Assembly (NCBI RefSeq): GCF_019550795.1
Contig: NZ_CP080545.1
Location: 265,001 to 329,000, forward strand
Source of the DNA: Paenibacillus sp. sptzw28
GTDB lineage: Bacteria; Bacillota; Bacilli; Paenibacillales; Paenibacillaceae
Direction of reading: 5' to 3'
Length of the DNA stretch: 64,000 bases
Position numbers and translations under genes: made by a program. The stretch's first letter is position 1; each line of letters begins with the position of its first letter. The notes beneath the pieces are model-generated. The model saw only the letters and a program-made list of their open reading frames with translations. It was not told the origin of the DNA and searched no databases. Positions 1-10,496 of this stretch are shown one piece after another.

Positions 1-1164
1 GTGGTCCAGCGCTATACGCAGGCCTTCAAGAATATGGGCGCGCGCCTCCGCTTTCTTGAGATCGAACTCGGTACGGCGGCGTATAACCTCGATCTGATGC
101 TGCAAATAGTAATACAGAATATCCCGCAAATTTAATACGCGCGGTTCCCGGTTTACGAGTGCAAGCATATTAAAGCCGAAATTCATCTGCATCTGGGTTT
201 GTTTATACAGATTGTTCAGCACGACGTTCGGATTAACGTCACGGCGAAGTTCAATGACCACTCGCATTCCGTTTCTGTCAGATTCATCGCGGAGATCCGT
301 TATACCATCAATTTTCTTCTCCCGGACAAGTTCCGCAATCTTCTCAACAAGCCGTGCTTTAATCACCTGGTAAGGCAGCTCATGCACGAGAATGCGTGCT
401 TTCCCGTTATTATCTTCAATTGTGGCGCGTGCACGCATTGTGACTGAACCCCGCCCGGTCGAATACGCTTGCCGGATGCCTTCTCGTCCCATTACAAAAC
501 CGGCGGTTGGAAAATCCGGTCCTTTAATATAATCCATTAATTCGAGGGGTGTAATATCCGGGTTGCGAATAAGCGCTTGCACGCCGTCTATGACTTCGCC
601 AAGGTTGTGCGGCGGAATATTCGTCGCCATTCCAACGGCGATACCGGTTAAACCGTTAACGAGAAGATTCGGAAACCTTGCCGGCAAAACGGTCGGTTCG
701 TGTTCTTCGCCATCATAGTTCGGTATATAATCAACGGTTTCTTTATTAATATCGCGCAGCATCTCCATTGCGATCTTCGATAACCGCGCCTCGGTATACC
801 GCATTGCCGCAGCCATATCGCCGTCAATTGATCCGAAGTTGCCGTGACCGTCGATCAGCATATAACGAAGCGAGAAATCCTGGGCCATCCGAACCATCGT
901 TTCATAAACGGCAGAGTCGCCGTGCGGGTGGTATTTACCGATGACCTCGCCTACAATCCTGGCGGATTTCTTATACGGCTTGTCCGGGGACATGCCGAGT
1001 TCCGACATCGCAAACAAAATGCGGCGGTGTACCGGCTTCAAACCGTCCCTTACGTCGGGCAGCGCGCGGCTTACGATAATGCTCATCGCATAACTCATAA
1101 ACGAGTCCCGCATCTCGACGCCGATATCGCGATCTTGTACTTGCGAACGTTGTTCTTCCGCCAT
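1..1164 (-). CDS. gyrA: DNA gyrase subunit A, N-terminal part (3' end outside window)
   Basis: The first 388 codons of GyrA are present; the frame is open to the window edge. GyrA forms the breakage-reunion half of the A2B2 gyrase that introduces negative supercoils. The ATG at 1164 follows an AGGAGG ribosome site about 6 nt upstream. Visible landmarks: the winged-helix region with [10 protein letters not shown] (residues 79-88) and catalytic Tyr123 in [10 protein letters not shown]. Ser84 and Glu88, the usual quinolone-resistance positions, carry the wild-type residues of Bacillus GyrA. Unlike B. subtilis, the gene is not directly behind gyrB: an oppositely oriented ATP-grasp gene intervenes, so gyrA must have its own promoter, presumably in the repeat-bearing leader at 1165-1873. 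Confidence 0.97.
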   Translation of the reverse strand, partial: MAEEQRSQVQDRDIGVEMRDSFMSYAMSIIVSRALPDVRDGLKPVHRRILFAMSELGMSPDKPYKKSARIVGEVIGKYHPHGDSAVYETMVRMAQDFSLRYMLIDGHGNFGSIDGDMAAAMRYTEARLSKIAMEMLRDINKETVDYIPNYDGEEHEPTVLPARFPNLLVNGLTGIAVGMATNIPPHNLGEVIDGVQALIRNPDITPLELMDYIKGPDFPTAGFVMGREGIRQAYSTGRGSVTMRARATIEDNNGKARILVHELPYQVIKARLVEKIAELVREKKIDGITDLRDESDRNGMRVVIELRRDVNPNVVLNNLYKQTQMQMNFGFNMLALVNREPRVLNLRDILYYYLQHQIEVIRRRTEFDLKKAEARAHILEGLRIALDH

Positions 1165-1178
1165 TGTTGACCTCCTAA

Positions 1179-1519
1179 AAGTTTTCTGCGAATTCTTCTT
1201 GATTGCACATCTTAGCGAGTAGAAAACTGGCTTCGGAAGCATACACCAAGTTTTCTGCGAATTCTTCTTGATTGCACATCTTAGCGAGTAGAAAACTGGC
1301 TTCGGAAGCATACACCAAGTTTTCTGCGAATTCTTCTTGATTGCACATCTTAGCGAGTAGAAAACTGGCTTCGGAAGCATACACCAAGTTTTCTGCGAAT
1401 TCTTCTTGATTGCACATCTTAGCGAGCAGAAAACTGGCTTCGGAAGCATACACCAAGTTTTCTGCGAATTCTTCTTGATTGCATCTTAGCGAGCAGAAAA
1501 CTGGCCTCGGGAGCATAAC
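1179..1519. repeat. Five tandem copies of a 69-bp hairpin repeat in the gyrA leader
   Basis: Copies start at 1179, 1248, 1317, 1386 and 1455. The first four are almost identical; the fifth lacks 2 bp and decays at its outer end. Each unit carries arms AGTTTTCT and AGAAAACT about 30 nt apart, able to form a stem on either strand, plus the small palindrome GCTTCCGAAGC. The array begins only about 9 nt from the gyrA ribosome site, so it is probably transcribed as gyrA 5' leader. Because the unit is 23 codons long, an open frame of 113 codons (1175-1516, minus strand) runs through it; no good ribosome site or non-repeat domain supports translation. Confidence 0.93.
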
Positions 1520-1873
1520 AAGGTTATGTGCCCAAACTTGTTAGTACGCTGCTGGCTCGCTGAAGCTTTCGTATAACGAATGATAGAAACCCTTATTAGT
1601 ATTTTCACATTACCTTCATGCTTAAACGTTTCCATGCAGATAAGTGCGGCAAACAAATTTAATCGACTACAGCATATCTTGGGTATGCGCCCTCTCCTCT
1701 TTGCACCCATCGCCATAAACTAATGTGGATGCAGGCCGGGACTTTGTTCGACAGTCCTGGAACGAGAAAGAAAAAATAGACATAATTCTTATTATAGCAT
1801 CGTTTTCCACCCATGTCTCCTGCACGCTTGTTACCCCGGTACGGCATTTTCAATACCGAAAGGCGGAGCCCGT
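1520..1873. other. Non-coding gap between gyrA leader repeat and ATP-grasp gene
   Basis: No convincing gene is visible; short overlapping frames on both strands lack ribosome sites and family resemblance. By position it must hold the divergent promoters for gyrA (leftward) and the ATP-grasp gene (rightward), but I find no clear -35/-10 pair. Confidence 0.5.
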
Positions 1874-2638
1874 TTGGCGATCCAGCGAGTTAAAAGCAAG
1901 TTGGCGAAAACAAATGTCCTTATGAAGTCGGCTGAACTGCGAGATTATATCCCAACTACGAAAAAATGGAACCGCGAAACACTGCACACCATGCTAAACG
2001 AGCATCACATGGTTTATGTCAAACCGGATCTTGGTACATTCGGAAACGGCGTTATTCGTGTTGAAAAGCGGTCAACCGGAACTTATATGTTCCAGCTCGG
2101 TACAAAACGCCATAACTTTACTACGTTCGATTCACTGTCTGCACGCCTCCAGCAAAACATAAAATCCCGCCCATATTTGGTGCAGCGGGGCATTCACTTG
2201 CTTAAGCATAAAGGTCGCCGCTTCGACATCCGGGTAATGGTTCAGAAGAACGTGAGAGATCAATGGGAGTCGACGGGTATAATCGGCCGGCTTGGTCATC
2301 CCTCGAAAATCGTTACCAATTACCACAGCGGAGGCACGCCCATGTCTGTGGAGAGCCTGATGCGCAGCCATCTCGCCCATTGGCAAATTAATGCTTATAC
2401 CAACCAACTGCGAAAACTGGGCGTATCTGTTGCAAAGCAGCTTCAAAGTGAATATCCGCGCATAAAAGAAATTGGGTTAGATGTCGCGGTGGACACGAAT
2501 TTCAAGCCGTGGATCCTTGAAGTCAATACCTTGCCAGATCCTTTTCTTTTCCGCCGATTAAGAGACAAATCCGTGTTCCGCAAAGTTTATCGTTATTGCG
2601 TTCATTACGGCAGGTTCAGGTCGAAAAGGCGGGCATGA
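1874..2638 (+). CDS. YheC/YheD family ATP-grasp protein
   Basis: A 254-residue protein of the YheC/YheD endospore-coat-associated ATP-grasp family. Visible ATP-grasp signatures are YVKPDLGTFGNGV (near residues 48-60), the RRFDIRVMVQ core strand (about 115-124), and the metal-binding end EIGLDVAVD...ILEVNTLPDP (about 198-222), where Glu and Asn would hold Mg-ATP. The family is typical of spore formers; substrates are not firmly known. The start is TTG at 1874 behind an AAGGCGGAG-like ribosome site; an internal ATG at 1922 is an alternative. It lies between gyrA and gyrB on the opposite strand, convergent with gyrB, so it breaks the usual gyrBA operon. Confidence 0.85.
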   Translation: MAIQRVKSKLAKTNVLMKSAELRDYIPTTKKWNRETLHTMLNEHHMVYVKPDLGTFGNGVIRVEKRSTGTYMFQLGTKRHNFTTFDSLSARLQQNIKSRPYLVQRGIHLLKHKGRRFDIRVMVQKNVRDQWESTGIIGRLGHPSKIVTNYHSGGTPMSVESLMRSHLAHWQINAYTNQLRKLGVSVAKQLQSEYPRIKEIGLDVAVDTNFKPWILEVNTLPDPFLFRRLRDKSVFRKVYRYCVHYGRFRSKRRA

Positions 2639-2670
2639 GTCATGAAAAAACCGAATGGCCATATTTCGAA

Positions 2671-2697
2671 AAAGCCGCCCGGTATTCGGACGGCTTT
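2671..2697 (-). terminator. Terminator between gyrB and the ATP-grasp gene
   Basis: Inverted repeat AAAGCCG / CGGCTTT with inner CCG/CGG pairing and one mismatch, followed on the minus strand by a T run (GGCTTTTTC). It sits just past the gyrB stop and may also stop the convergent ATP-grasp transcript. Confidence 0.75.
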
Positions 2698-2714
2698 CTG
2701 TTCGGTCAAACACT

Positions 2715-4688
<1,974 letters not shown>

Positions 4689-4722
4689 CTATGACTATCA
4701 GGCTGTTTGTGATCCGGCCCGA

Positions 4723-4971
4723 TTAATTCGTTGCAAAATTATCCGACCGTTTCTTCAGCGTTGCCGATGATATCGGCGAATAATAAATTTTCTGCCTCGT
4801 TACAACGATCGACTTGGCTTCTTCTTCTCCTATCACTTCGACGTCCTTCCGCTTGCGAGCCTGGGCGACGAATTGCTTGGACAGCTTGGAGGACTGTTCG
4901 ATGGAAATATCAAAAATCGCCACGAGTTCTGCGGCGCGAATAATTTTTTCTCCGCCTAAATGAATGTACAT
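4723..4971 (-). CDS. remB: Extracellular matrix regulator RemB (YaaB)
   Basis: A small protein of 82 residues beginning MYIHLGGEKII, matching YaaB/RemB (about 81 residues in B. subtilis), which sits between recF and gyrB in Bacillales. RemB is related to RemA and is implicated in control of matrix genes; its molecular role is less clear than RemA's. The ATG at 4971 is preferred over an in-frame GTG at 4980, because GTGGAGG forms part of the ribosome site and family members start MYIH. It lies 32 nt past the end of recF. Confidence 0.9.
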   Translation of the reverse strand: MYIHLGGEKIIRAAELVAIFDISIEQSSKLSKQFVAQARKRKDVEVIGEEEAKSIVVTRQKIYYSPISSATLKKRSDNFATN

Positions 4972-5003
4972 AGCCTCCACCCTTCGCTAATCGCCTGATC
5001 GCA

Positions 5004-6113
5004 TTAATGCGTTACTTGACCGTTCCGCACGTGGTAAATACGGGAATCGTGCAGCTTATTCACATTGACGCTTTCCAGTCCGGTCGTCGTAATAAACGTC
5101 TGTACTTTACTTTGGAAGGTTTCAATCAACTGCGTCTGGCGATTCTGATCAAGTTCAGACAGCACATCGTCGAGCAGCAGGAGCGGATATTCGCCGATTT
5201 CTTCATGAATGAGTTCGATTTCAGCTAATTTAAGCGACAGCGCTGTCGTTCGTTGTTGTCCTTGAGAACCGTAGACCGAAGCCTCTTTGCCATTTATATA
5301 AAAGGCTAAATCATCGCGATGAGGGCCAACGAGCGTCATTCCCCGCCGTAGTTCCTGATCTTTTACCTGTGTTAACTTTATCATAAATTGATTAAATAAA
5401 ACAGATTCTTCTTCCGCCGCATCCGTTGCAAACGAAGGACGATACTCAATTGTGAGTTCTTCCGTCCCTGCCGTAATGCCCGCGTGAATGTGCTTTGCCC
5501 ACTTTTGCAGCTTATGAATAAAGTTTTGCCTTTTTTTCACAATTTTAACACCATACTCCGCAAGCTGCATATTCCATACATCCATCATCGTTTGCTGAGA
5601 GCTGCCGGGGGAGGTTGATTTCAAGTAATTATTGCGCTGCGCCAGGACTTTACCGTACTGTCCGAGCGAATGCAAATAACCGGGCTGTACCTGGCCGATT
5701 TCCATATCCAGAAACCGCCTGCGTATGCCCGGTGTGCCCTTGACAATCTCCAGATCCTCGGGTGCGAACATCACGACGTTCAGCGATCCGACGAAATCGC
5801 TCAGCTTGCGCTGCTCCAGCCCGTTGATTCTTGCTTTTTTCCCCTGCGCCGATAACGTAAGGTCCAAACTCAGCTTTCCGTATTTTTTTTCCACTTCTCC
5901 CCGGATCCGCGCATCTGAGGACTGCCAGCCGATGAGCTCTTTGTCTTTGCTGGTCCGGTGCGACTTAGTCAGAGCCAGTACGAAGATAGCCTCAAGCAGG
6001 TTCGTCTTCCCCTGCGCATTCGGGCCTACAAACAGGTTAACCTGGCTGTCGGTTCTTACTTCCAAATGCTCATAGTTGCGGTAATGCTGCAATTGAATTG
6101 AATTCAGATACAC
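5004..6113 (-). CDS. recF: DNA replication and repair protein RecF
   Basis: A 369-residue SMC-like ABC ATPase that loads or stabilises RecA at gapped DNA with RecO and RecR. Walker A GPNAQGKT is at residues 30-37, the ABC signature region GSQGQQRTTAL is near residue 278, and Walker B LLLLDDVLSELD is near 308-319. The start is GTG 6113, behind a GGGGGG tract about 8-10 nt upstream; the protein then begins MYLNSIQLQHYRNY as expected. Gene order yaaA-recF-remB is standard for the origin region. Confidence 0.97.
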   Translation of the reverse strand: MYLNSIQLQHYRNYEHLEVRTDSQVNLFVGPNAQGKTNLLEAIFVLALTKSHRTSKDKELIGWQSSDARIRGEVEKKYGKLSLDLTLSAQGKKARINGLEQRKLSDFVGSLNVVMFAPEDLEIVKGTPGIRRRFLDMEIGQVQPGYLHSLGQYGKVLAQRNNYLKSTSPGSSQQTMMDVWNMQLAEYGVKIVKKRQNFIHKLQKWAKHIHAGITAGTEELTIEYRPSFATDAAEEESVLFNQFMIKLTQVKDQELRRGMTLVGPHRDDLAFYINGKEASVYGSQGQQRTTALSLKLAEIELIHEEIGEYPLLLLDDVLSELDQNRQTQLIETFQSKVQTFITTTGLESVNVNKLHDSRIYHVRNGQVTH

Positions 6114-6158
6114 GCTGATGCCCCCCGGTTGATGCTCGCGCTTAAGCCCACTGACGCG

Positions 6159-6374
6159 TTAACGCTTCACGACCGTAAAGGCGCCAAACCCCTCTACTTC
6201 GACAATGTCTCCGTTATAAAGTTTACGGCCCCGCCGGTTATCCGCTTCCCCGTTGATTCTGATAGGCGTTTCTTGCAAAAAAAACTTCGCGGCCCCGCCC
6301 GTATCAATACAACCTGCCAGCTTCAGAAACTGGCCCAGGGCGATATATTCCGTCGTAATCGCTACATCATTCAT
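6159..6374 (-). CDS. yaaA: S4-domain protein YaaA (RlbA)
   Basis: A 71-residue S4 RNA-binding protein. The S4 fold is visible as LGQFLKLAGCIDTGGAAKFF and the following INGE...RGRKLYNGD segment. YaaA lies between dnaN and recF in nearly all Bacillales and is linked to 50S ribosome assembly. ATG 6374 is preceded by GAGGAGAA. It starts 18 nt after the dnaN stop, so it is probably cotranscribed with dnaN. Confidence 0.93.
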   Translation of the reverse strand: MNDVAITTEYIALGQFLKLAGCIDTGGAAKFFLQETPIRINGEADNRRGRKLYNGDIVEVEGFGAFTVVKR

Positions 6375-6392
6375 CGTTTATATTCTCCTCTG

Positions 6393-7535
6393 TCAGCCTG
6401 TCGTCCGATACGGCAAAATGAGGTGCAAGCTGTGCGAATGGTCCGTCGGCTTAATTATAATGGGGCTCATTGCTCCTGTGAAACCGATAAACAGAAATTC
6501 GCTGTCGATTACTTTAAGAGCATCAAGGACGTATTTCGAGTTAAATGCGATTCGAAGCGGTTCCCCGTTCATCTCCTTGACCTCAAGCTGCTCCGTAACG
6601 CGTCCGAGCTCTGTGGAGCTGGATGAGATTTCGATCGTGCCGTCTTCCTGCGTGGCCAAGCGGACGATATTCGTTTTTTCTTCGCGTGACATGAGATAAG
6701 CCCGGTCAATTGCATCCGTTAATTTTTTTGTATTCAAAACCAGTTCTGTTTTGAAATTCTGCGGAATAATTTTAGAAGTGTCAGGGTATGTCCCGTCCAA
6801 AATGCGGGAGTAAAACAGCACATGGCCGATTTTGAACAGCACTTGATTATCGGCAACAACGATTTCTACGAGGCTGTTGTCGTCGGGAACCAGTTTGGAC
6901 AGTTCATTAAGCGTTTTACCCGAAATTACGACATTGGTGAAACGGTAGTCGGTGTCTGCTTCTACCGATGTAGTGCGGCTTGCCAGGCGGTGACGGTCCG
7001 TCGCGACGAATTTCAATTGTCCTTCTGAAAGGTTCCATAAAGTACCGGTTAAAATAGGAGTCTGCTCGCTTGTGGATGCCGCAAAGACGGTCTGTCTGAT
7101 CATTGTTTTCAACAGATCGCCCGGAACGGATATGACGTCGCTCTCAACAATCGTCGGCAATATCGGAAATTCTTCCGGATCGAGTCCAACCATTTGAATA
7201 TCGGTGGAGCCTGAACGGATCATCGTTTGATGATTATCTTTCACTTCGATCTCGAGCTCATCGGAAGGAAGCCTCTTAACGATTTCGACGAAAAATTTGG
7301 AAGGCAGCACGACGCTGCCGGGCTTGTCGATTCTGGCTACGACAAATTCCCCGCTTTCAACCGGGATGAAGCTCTGAATGGAAATATCGGTATCGCTCGC
7401 TGTAAGAGTTACGCCCTGATGGGTAACATCGAATTTGATTCCCCCGAGAATGGGGATTGCGGGTCTTGACGACGAAGCTTTCGAAACCTGTTGAATCGCG
7501 TCGTTCAATTGGTCTTTTCTTATCATTAATTTCAT
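6393..7535 (-). CDS. dnaN: DNA polymerase III beta subunit (sliding clamp)
   Basis: A 380-residue sliding clamp, of normal family length, with three clamp-fold repeats of about 120 residues. The N-terminus MKLMIRKDQLNDAIQQV and the C-terminal end HLILPYRTTG match Bacillus DnaN. It forms a dimeric ring tethering polymerases PolC and DnaE to DNA and binds partners through the hydrophobic cleft. The 206-nt gap to dnaA carries the origin unwinding module rather than only a promoter. Confidence 0.98.
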   Translation of the reverse strand: MKLMIRKDQLNDAIQQVSKASSSRPAIPILGGIKFDVTHQGVTLTASDTDISIQSFIPVESGEFVVARIDKPGSVVLPSKFFVEIVKRLPSDELEIEVKDNHQTMIRSGSTDIQMVGLDPEEFPILPTIVESDVISVPGDLLKTMIRQTVFAASTSEQTPILTGTLWNLSEGQLKFVATDRHRLASRTTSVEADTDYRFTNVVISGKTLNELSKLVPDDNSLVEIVVADNQVLFKIGHVLFYSRILDGTYPDTSKIIPQNFKTELVLNTKKLTDAIDRAYLMSREEKTNIVRLATQEDGTIEISSSSTELGRVTEQLEVKEMNGEPLRIAFNSKYVLDALKVIDSEFLFIGFTGAMSPIIIKPTDHSHSLHLILPYRTTG

Positions 7536-7584
7536 GATTTCACTCCTATAGCGGATTACGAAAATTGTCGATGGGATTGCGATT

Positions 7585-7671
7585 GATTCGGTTGTTATTG
7601 ATGATGTTATTTAATTGATTTATTAGTCGTAGTCGTAGTAGGGGCGCCGAATATGTGGATAAGTGGATGAA
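7585..7671. other. Origin basal unwinding region: AT-rich DUE, DnaA-trios, GC cluster, DnaA boxes
   Basis: Between dnaN and dnaA, reading from the dnaA side: tandem DnaA boxes TGTGGATAA (7654-7662, perfect, minus) and AGTGGATGA (7662-7670, weak); a GC cluster GGGGCGCC; the trio track TAGTCGTAGTCGTAGTAG (7624-7641, read 3' to 5' as GAT/GCT trios); and an AT-rich stretch 7585-7623. This order matches the basal unwinding system described for B. subtilis, where DnaA on the boxes extends along the trios to melt the adjacent DUE. Further boxes lie at 7689-7697 (CTATCCACA) and 7738-7746 (TTATTCACA, over the dnaA stop). Confidence 0.85.
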
Positions 7672-7741
7672 ACGCCGATAAAGCAAGCCTATCCACATGT
7701 GTACAGCTTGTGCATAGGCTTGAGGAAATTTCTCTCGTTAT

Positions 7742-9094
7742 TCACATGTGATTTTTGATTTTCTCGGTTAACGTTTGAATGATTTTGTACAAGTCCTGGT
7801 CGATCTTTAATTGCTGGGTTATCTTTTCATGCGCATGAATGACCGTCGTGTGATCCCTGCCGCCGAATGCTTCACCGATCTTCGGAAGTGAATAGTCGGT
7901 CAGCTCGCGCGATAAATACATGGCGATTTGTCTGGGAAACGCAATCGCTTTCGTTCGTTTACGCGCTTTGAATTCTTCCAGCTTGAGGCCGTAGAGATCC
8001 CCTACCTTTTGTTGAATATCCTGCATCGATATCATTCTTGGCCGGCTTGACGGAATTATATCCTTCAGCGCTTCCGCGGCCAAATGAGATGATATGTCTT
8101 GATTGATGAGCGAGGAATAAGCGACAACGCGGATGAGCGCGCCTTCCAGCTCACGGATATTCGTATCGATTTGGTTGGCGATATAGACCATAGCCTCGCT
8201 TGGAATATCGAGATTCTCGGCCTTCGCTTTCTTCCTGAGAATCGCTATACGAGTTTCCAAATCAGGCGGCTGGATATCTGTCATAAGTCCCCACTCAAAC
8301 CGGGAACGCAGACGTTCCTCGAGCGTTGGAATCTCTTTCGGGGGACGGTCGCTGGAAATTACAATTTGTTTGCGTTCCTCGTGAAGGGCATTAAAAGTAT
8401 GGAAAAATTCCTCTTGCGTCTGCTCCTTACCCGCCAAAAACTGAATATCGTCTATCAGCAGCACATCGATATTGCGGTACTTGGTACGAAAGCTTTCGCC
8501 GCGGTTGTCGCGGATCGCATTAATAAATTCGTTCGTAAATTTCTCTGAAGACAAATAAAGCACCCGTGTGCTCGGAACATGCTCCAAAATGTAATGCCCG
8601 ATCGCATGCATAAGGTGCGTTTTGCCAAGTCCGACACCGCCGTACAGAAAAAGCGGGTTATACGCCTTGGCCGGAGCTTCCGCAACTGCAAGCGAGGCTG
8701 CATGGGCAAACCGGTTGTTGACGCCGATGACGAACGTGTCGAATGTATATTTTGGATTTAGCATGTGGGAGAACGTCTCTTCAGGACCGACATGTACGGT
8801 CTGGATGACCGGGGGCTGCATAACAGCAGGCTCCGGCGGCTTATTCTCTTCTATAACGAATTTAATATCGTATTGGCGGCCTAAAAATTCTTGCAGCGTG
8901 GTCCGCACAAGTTTCGTATATCGGCTTTCGAGCCATTCGGCCGCAAAAGTCGTTGGTGCTGTCACTATAACAGTCGAATCGCCATTAAAAGAAGCTTTTG
9001 TCGCTTTGAACCAAGTGTCAAAGCTTGGCTTGCTCAGCTTCGTTTGAATGATCGACAGCACCTGTTGCCACATTTCGTGCGTATGGCTATCCAC
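7742..9094 (-). CDS. dnaA: Chromosomal replication initiator DnaA
   Basis: A 450-residue initiator. Domain I is at 1-80, followed by a Pro-rich linker. The AAA+ domain III has Walker A GGVGLGKT (152-159) and Walker [10 protein letters not shown]. Domain IV has the box-reading signature [15 protein letters not shown] near the C-terminus. The start is GTG 9094 with AAGGAGTG about 8 nt upstream. A DnaA box (CTATCCACA, 9087-9095) overlaps the start codon, and more boxes lie in its leader, consistent with autoregulation. dnaN follows downstream after the unwinding module. Confidence 0.98.
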   Translation of the reverse strand: MDSHTHEMWQQVLSIIQTKLSKPSFDTWFKATKASFNGDSTVIVTAPTTFAAEWLESRYTKLVRTTLQEFLGRQYDIKFVIEENKPPEPAVMQPPVIQTVHVGPEETFSHMLNPKYTFDTFVIGVNNRFAHAASLAVAEAPAKAYNPLFLYGGVGLGKTHLMHAIGHYILEHVPSTRVLYLSSEKFTNEFINAIRDNRGESFRTKYRNIDVLLIDDIQFLAGKEQTQEEFFHTFNALHEERKQIVISSDRPPKEIPTLEERLRSRFEWGLMTDIQPPDLETRIAILRKKAKAENLDIPSEAMVYIANQIDTNIRELEGALIRVVAYSSLINQDISSHLAAEALKDIIPSSRPRMISMQDIQQKVGDLYGLKLEEFKARKRTKAIAFPRQIAMYLSRELTDYSLPKIGEAFGGRDHTTVIHAHEKITQQLKIDQDLYKIIQTLTEKIKNHM

Positions 9095-9506
9095 AGATTG
9101 TCACTCCTTATCCAATTCGCCGAAAAACGGCACTGCCAGGCACAAAGATGTTGAAATTTCGGATATCGGGCTCCTTCATCCACATTTTCAACCTTGAAAG
9201 TGAGAAAAATATCAAAAGGGGATGAATGTTGTTCACATTGTTATCCACAGGGTGTTGATAATTTAGAGGAAAGTATGGACTCATCCACACCAAAAACAAA
9301 TCTATCATAGCAAAACAACCCTTGATTTTCAACGATTTGCCGGAATTTATCCACAAATTCTATAGGTTGTGTACAAAACTTATGGACAACACTAGATATT
9401 GTTTATATCTTGTGAAGATTCGACATAAAACGAGAAATGCGTCATTATGATATCCACATGTTATTAATTATTGTGCTCTGCCACATATTTAACGCATTTA
9501 TCCACA
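9087..9506. other. oriC DnaA-box cluster upstream of dnaA
   Basis: Perfect TTATCCACA boxes at 9241-9249, 9347-9355 and 9498-9506. One-mismatch boxes at 9087-9095 (CTATCCACA), 9177-9185 (TCATCCACA), 9253-9261 (TGTTGATAA, minus), 9281-9289 (TCATCCACA) and 9450-9458 (ATATCCACA). This is the dnaA-side half of a bipartite Bacillus-type origin, in the 617-nt gap between dnaA and rpmH. No gene is visible in the gap. Confidence 0.93.
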
Positions 9507-9529
9507 ATTCGGGAAGCGGTTCATTTTCA

Positions 9530-9558
9530 TTGACATTTATTCTATGGCATGGTTTAAT
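9530..9558 (+). promoter_or_regulatory. Sigma-A-type promoter for rpmH-rnpA
   Basis: TTGACA (9530-9535), 17-nt spacer, TTTAAT (9553-9558), about 150 nt before rpmH and 24 nt from the last DnaA box. Confidence 0.7.
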
Positions 9559-9711
9559 GGAAAAAGGCGTTTTTTCGTGTTGAACGCTCGTTGTTGATAC
9601 AACTTCGCAGACGTTCACGCTTGGGTAGAAGTTAACAATCAGCGCTCGTGAGAACGGCGAGGAATATGTTTTCGCTGGACGAGATAGTATTGAAACAGGA
9701 GGTGCAGTGAA

Positions 9712-9846
9712 ATGAGACCGACATTTAAACCAAACGTTAGCAAACGTAAGAAAGTGCACGGCTTCCGCAAACGGATGGCTTCGAAAAACGGACGTAAAGT
9801 GCTTAGCGCTCGCCGTCAACGGGGCAGAAAAGTACTGAGTGCGTAA
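9712..9846 (+). CDS. rpmH: 50S ribosomal protein L34
   Basis: A 44-codon gene: starts [18 protein letters not shown], continues with a basic segment and ends RGRKVLSA, all as in Bacillus L34. The AGGAGG ribosome site lies about 9 nt before the ATG. L34 is a late-assembling 50S protein. It begins the rightward gene series from oriC and is followed by a strong hairpin before rnpA. Confidence 0.98.
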   Translation: MRPTFKPNVSKRKKVHGFRKRMASKNGRKVLSARRQRGRKVLSA

Positions 9847-9850
9847 ATTG

Positions 9851-9876
9851 AAGACCACTTGTGTGGTCTTTTTTTA
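9851..9876 (+). terminator. Terminator/attenuator between rpmH and rnpA
   Basis: AAGACCAC - TTGT - GTGGTCTT with a T run immediately after. Its position suggests that only part of rpmH transcription reads into rnpA. Confidence 0.88.
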
Positions 9877-9923
9877 TTTTTTTGGGGAATAAATGAAAGT
9901 GAAGGTTCGGTGAAGAAGCAGCC

Positions 9924-10271
9924 GTGCAAAGAAAGCTACGTTTAAAAAGACGTGAGGATTTTAGCCGTATCTACCGGAACGGTAAATCGTTTGCCAACAG
10001 CCAGTTCGTCGTATATTGGTCGCGGCAGCTGAAGGCGGAACCATTCCGGCTGGGCGTATCGGCCAGTAAAAAAATCGGCAACGCCGTTGTGCGGAACCGG
10101 ATGAGAAGGCTAGTAAAGGAAATTGTTCGCCATAATGCGGATAGGGTAGTTCCCCAGCTGGATTTTATCATTATTGTTCGTAAACCGGCCGTTGGCATGA
10201 AGATGAAGGAGCTTGAGAAAAGCATACTTCATATTCTAAAACGCGCCGGACTCCTGAAGAATAATCGCTAG
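9924..10271 (+). CDS. rnpA: Ribonuclease P protein component
   Basis: A 115-residue basic protein subunit of RNase P, which aids 5' maturation of tRNAs by the catalytic RNA. The family signature SASKKIGNAVVRNRMRRLVKE is in the centre; N-terminal LKRREDFSRIYRNGKSFAN is typical. The start is GTG 9924 with only a weak AAGAAG ribosome site, which may reflect low expression relative to rpmH. No yidD follows, and the 200-nt gap to yidC has no gene. Confidence 0.95.
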   Translation: MQRKLRLKRREDFSRIYRNGKSFANSQFVVYWSRQLKAEPFRLGVSASKKIGNAVVRNRMRRLVKEIVRHNADRVVPQLDFIIIVRKPAVGMKMKELEKSILHILKRAGLLKNNR

Positions 10272-10496
10272 GGATGTAATCGCTTTATCAACATGCCATG
10301 GCTTGTTTCTTTGTGCCATAAAATATGATATAGTTTACCTGAATAAAAAGAAACGGAAGCTGGCGCTCTGAATTTGAACAATTACGTGAAGGATCTTCGC
10401 GTTCTGTTCTGTTCATTGGCGCGCGAGCTCAGTTTCTTCTTTGGTTAAAATGGCCTTTGGTCATGATGCTTGATGGTGCTCAGAGAGGAGTTTTAC

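Noticed and set aside
1179..1519. Possible CRISPR array
   Set aside because: The units are contiguous 69-bp tandem copies with no unique spacers and no cas genes nearby; the same holds for 46031-46304.
10272..10496. Missing yidD between rnpA and yidC
   Set aside because: No frame with the YidD signature is visible on either strand; the gap holds only the leader of yidC.
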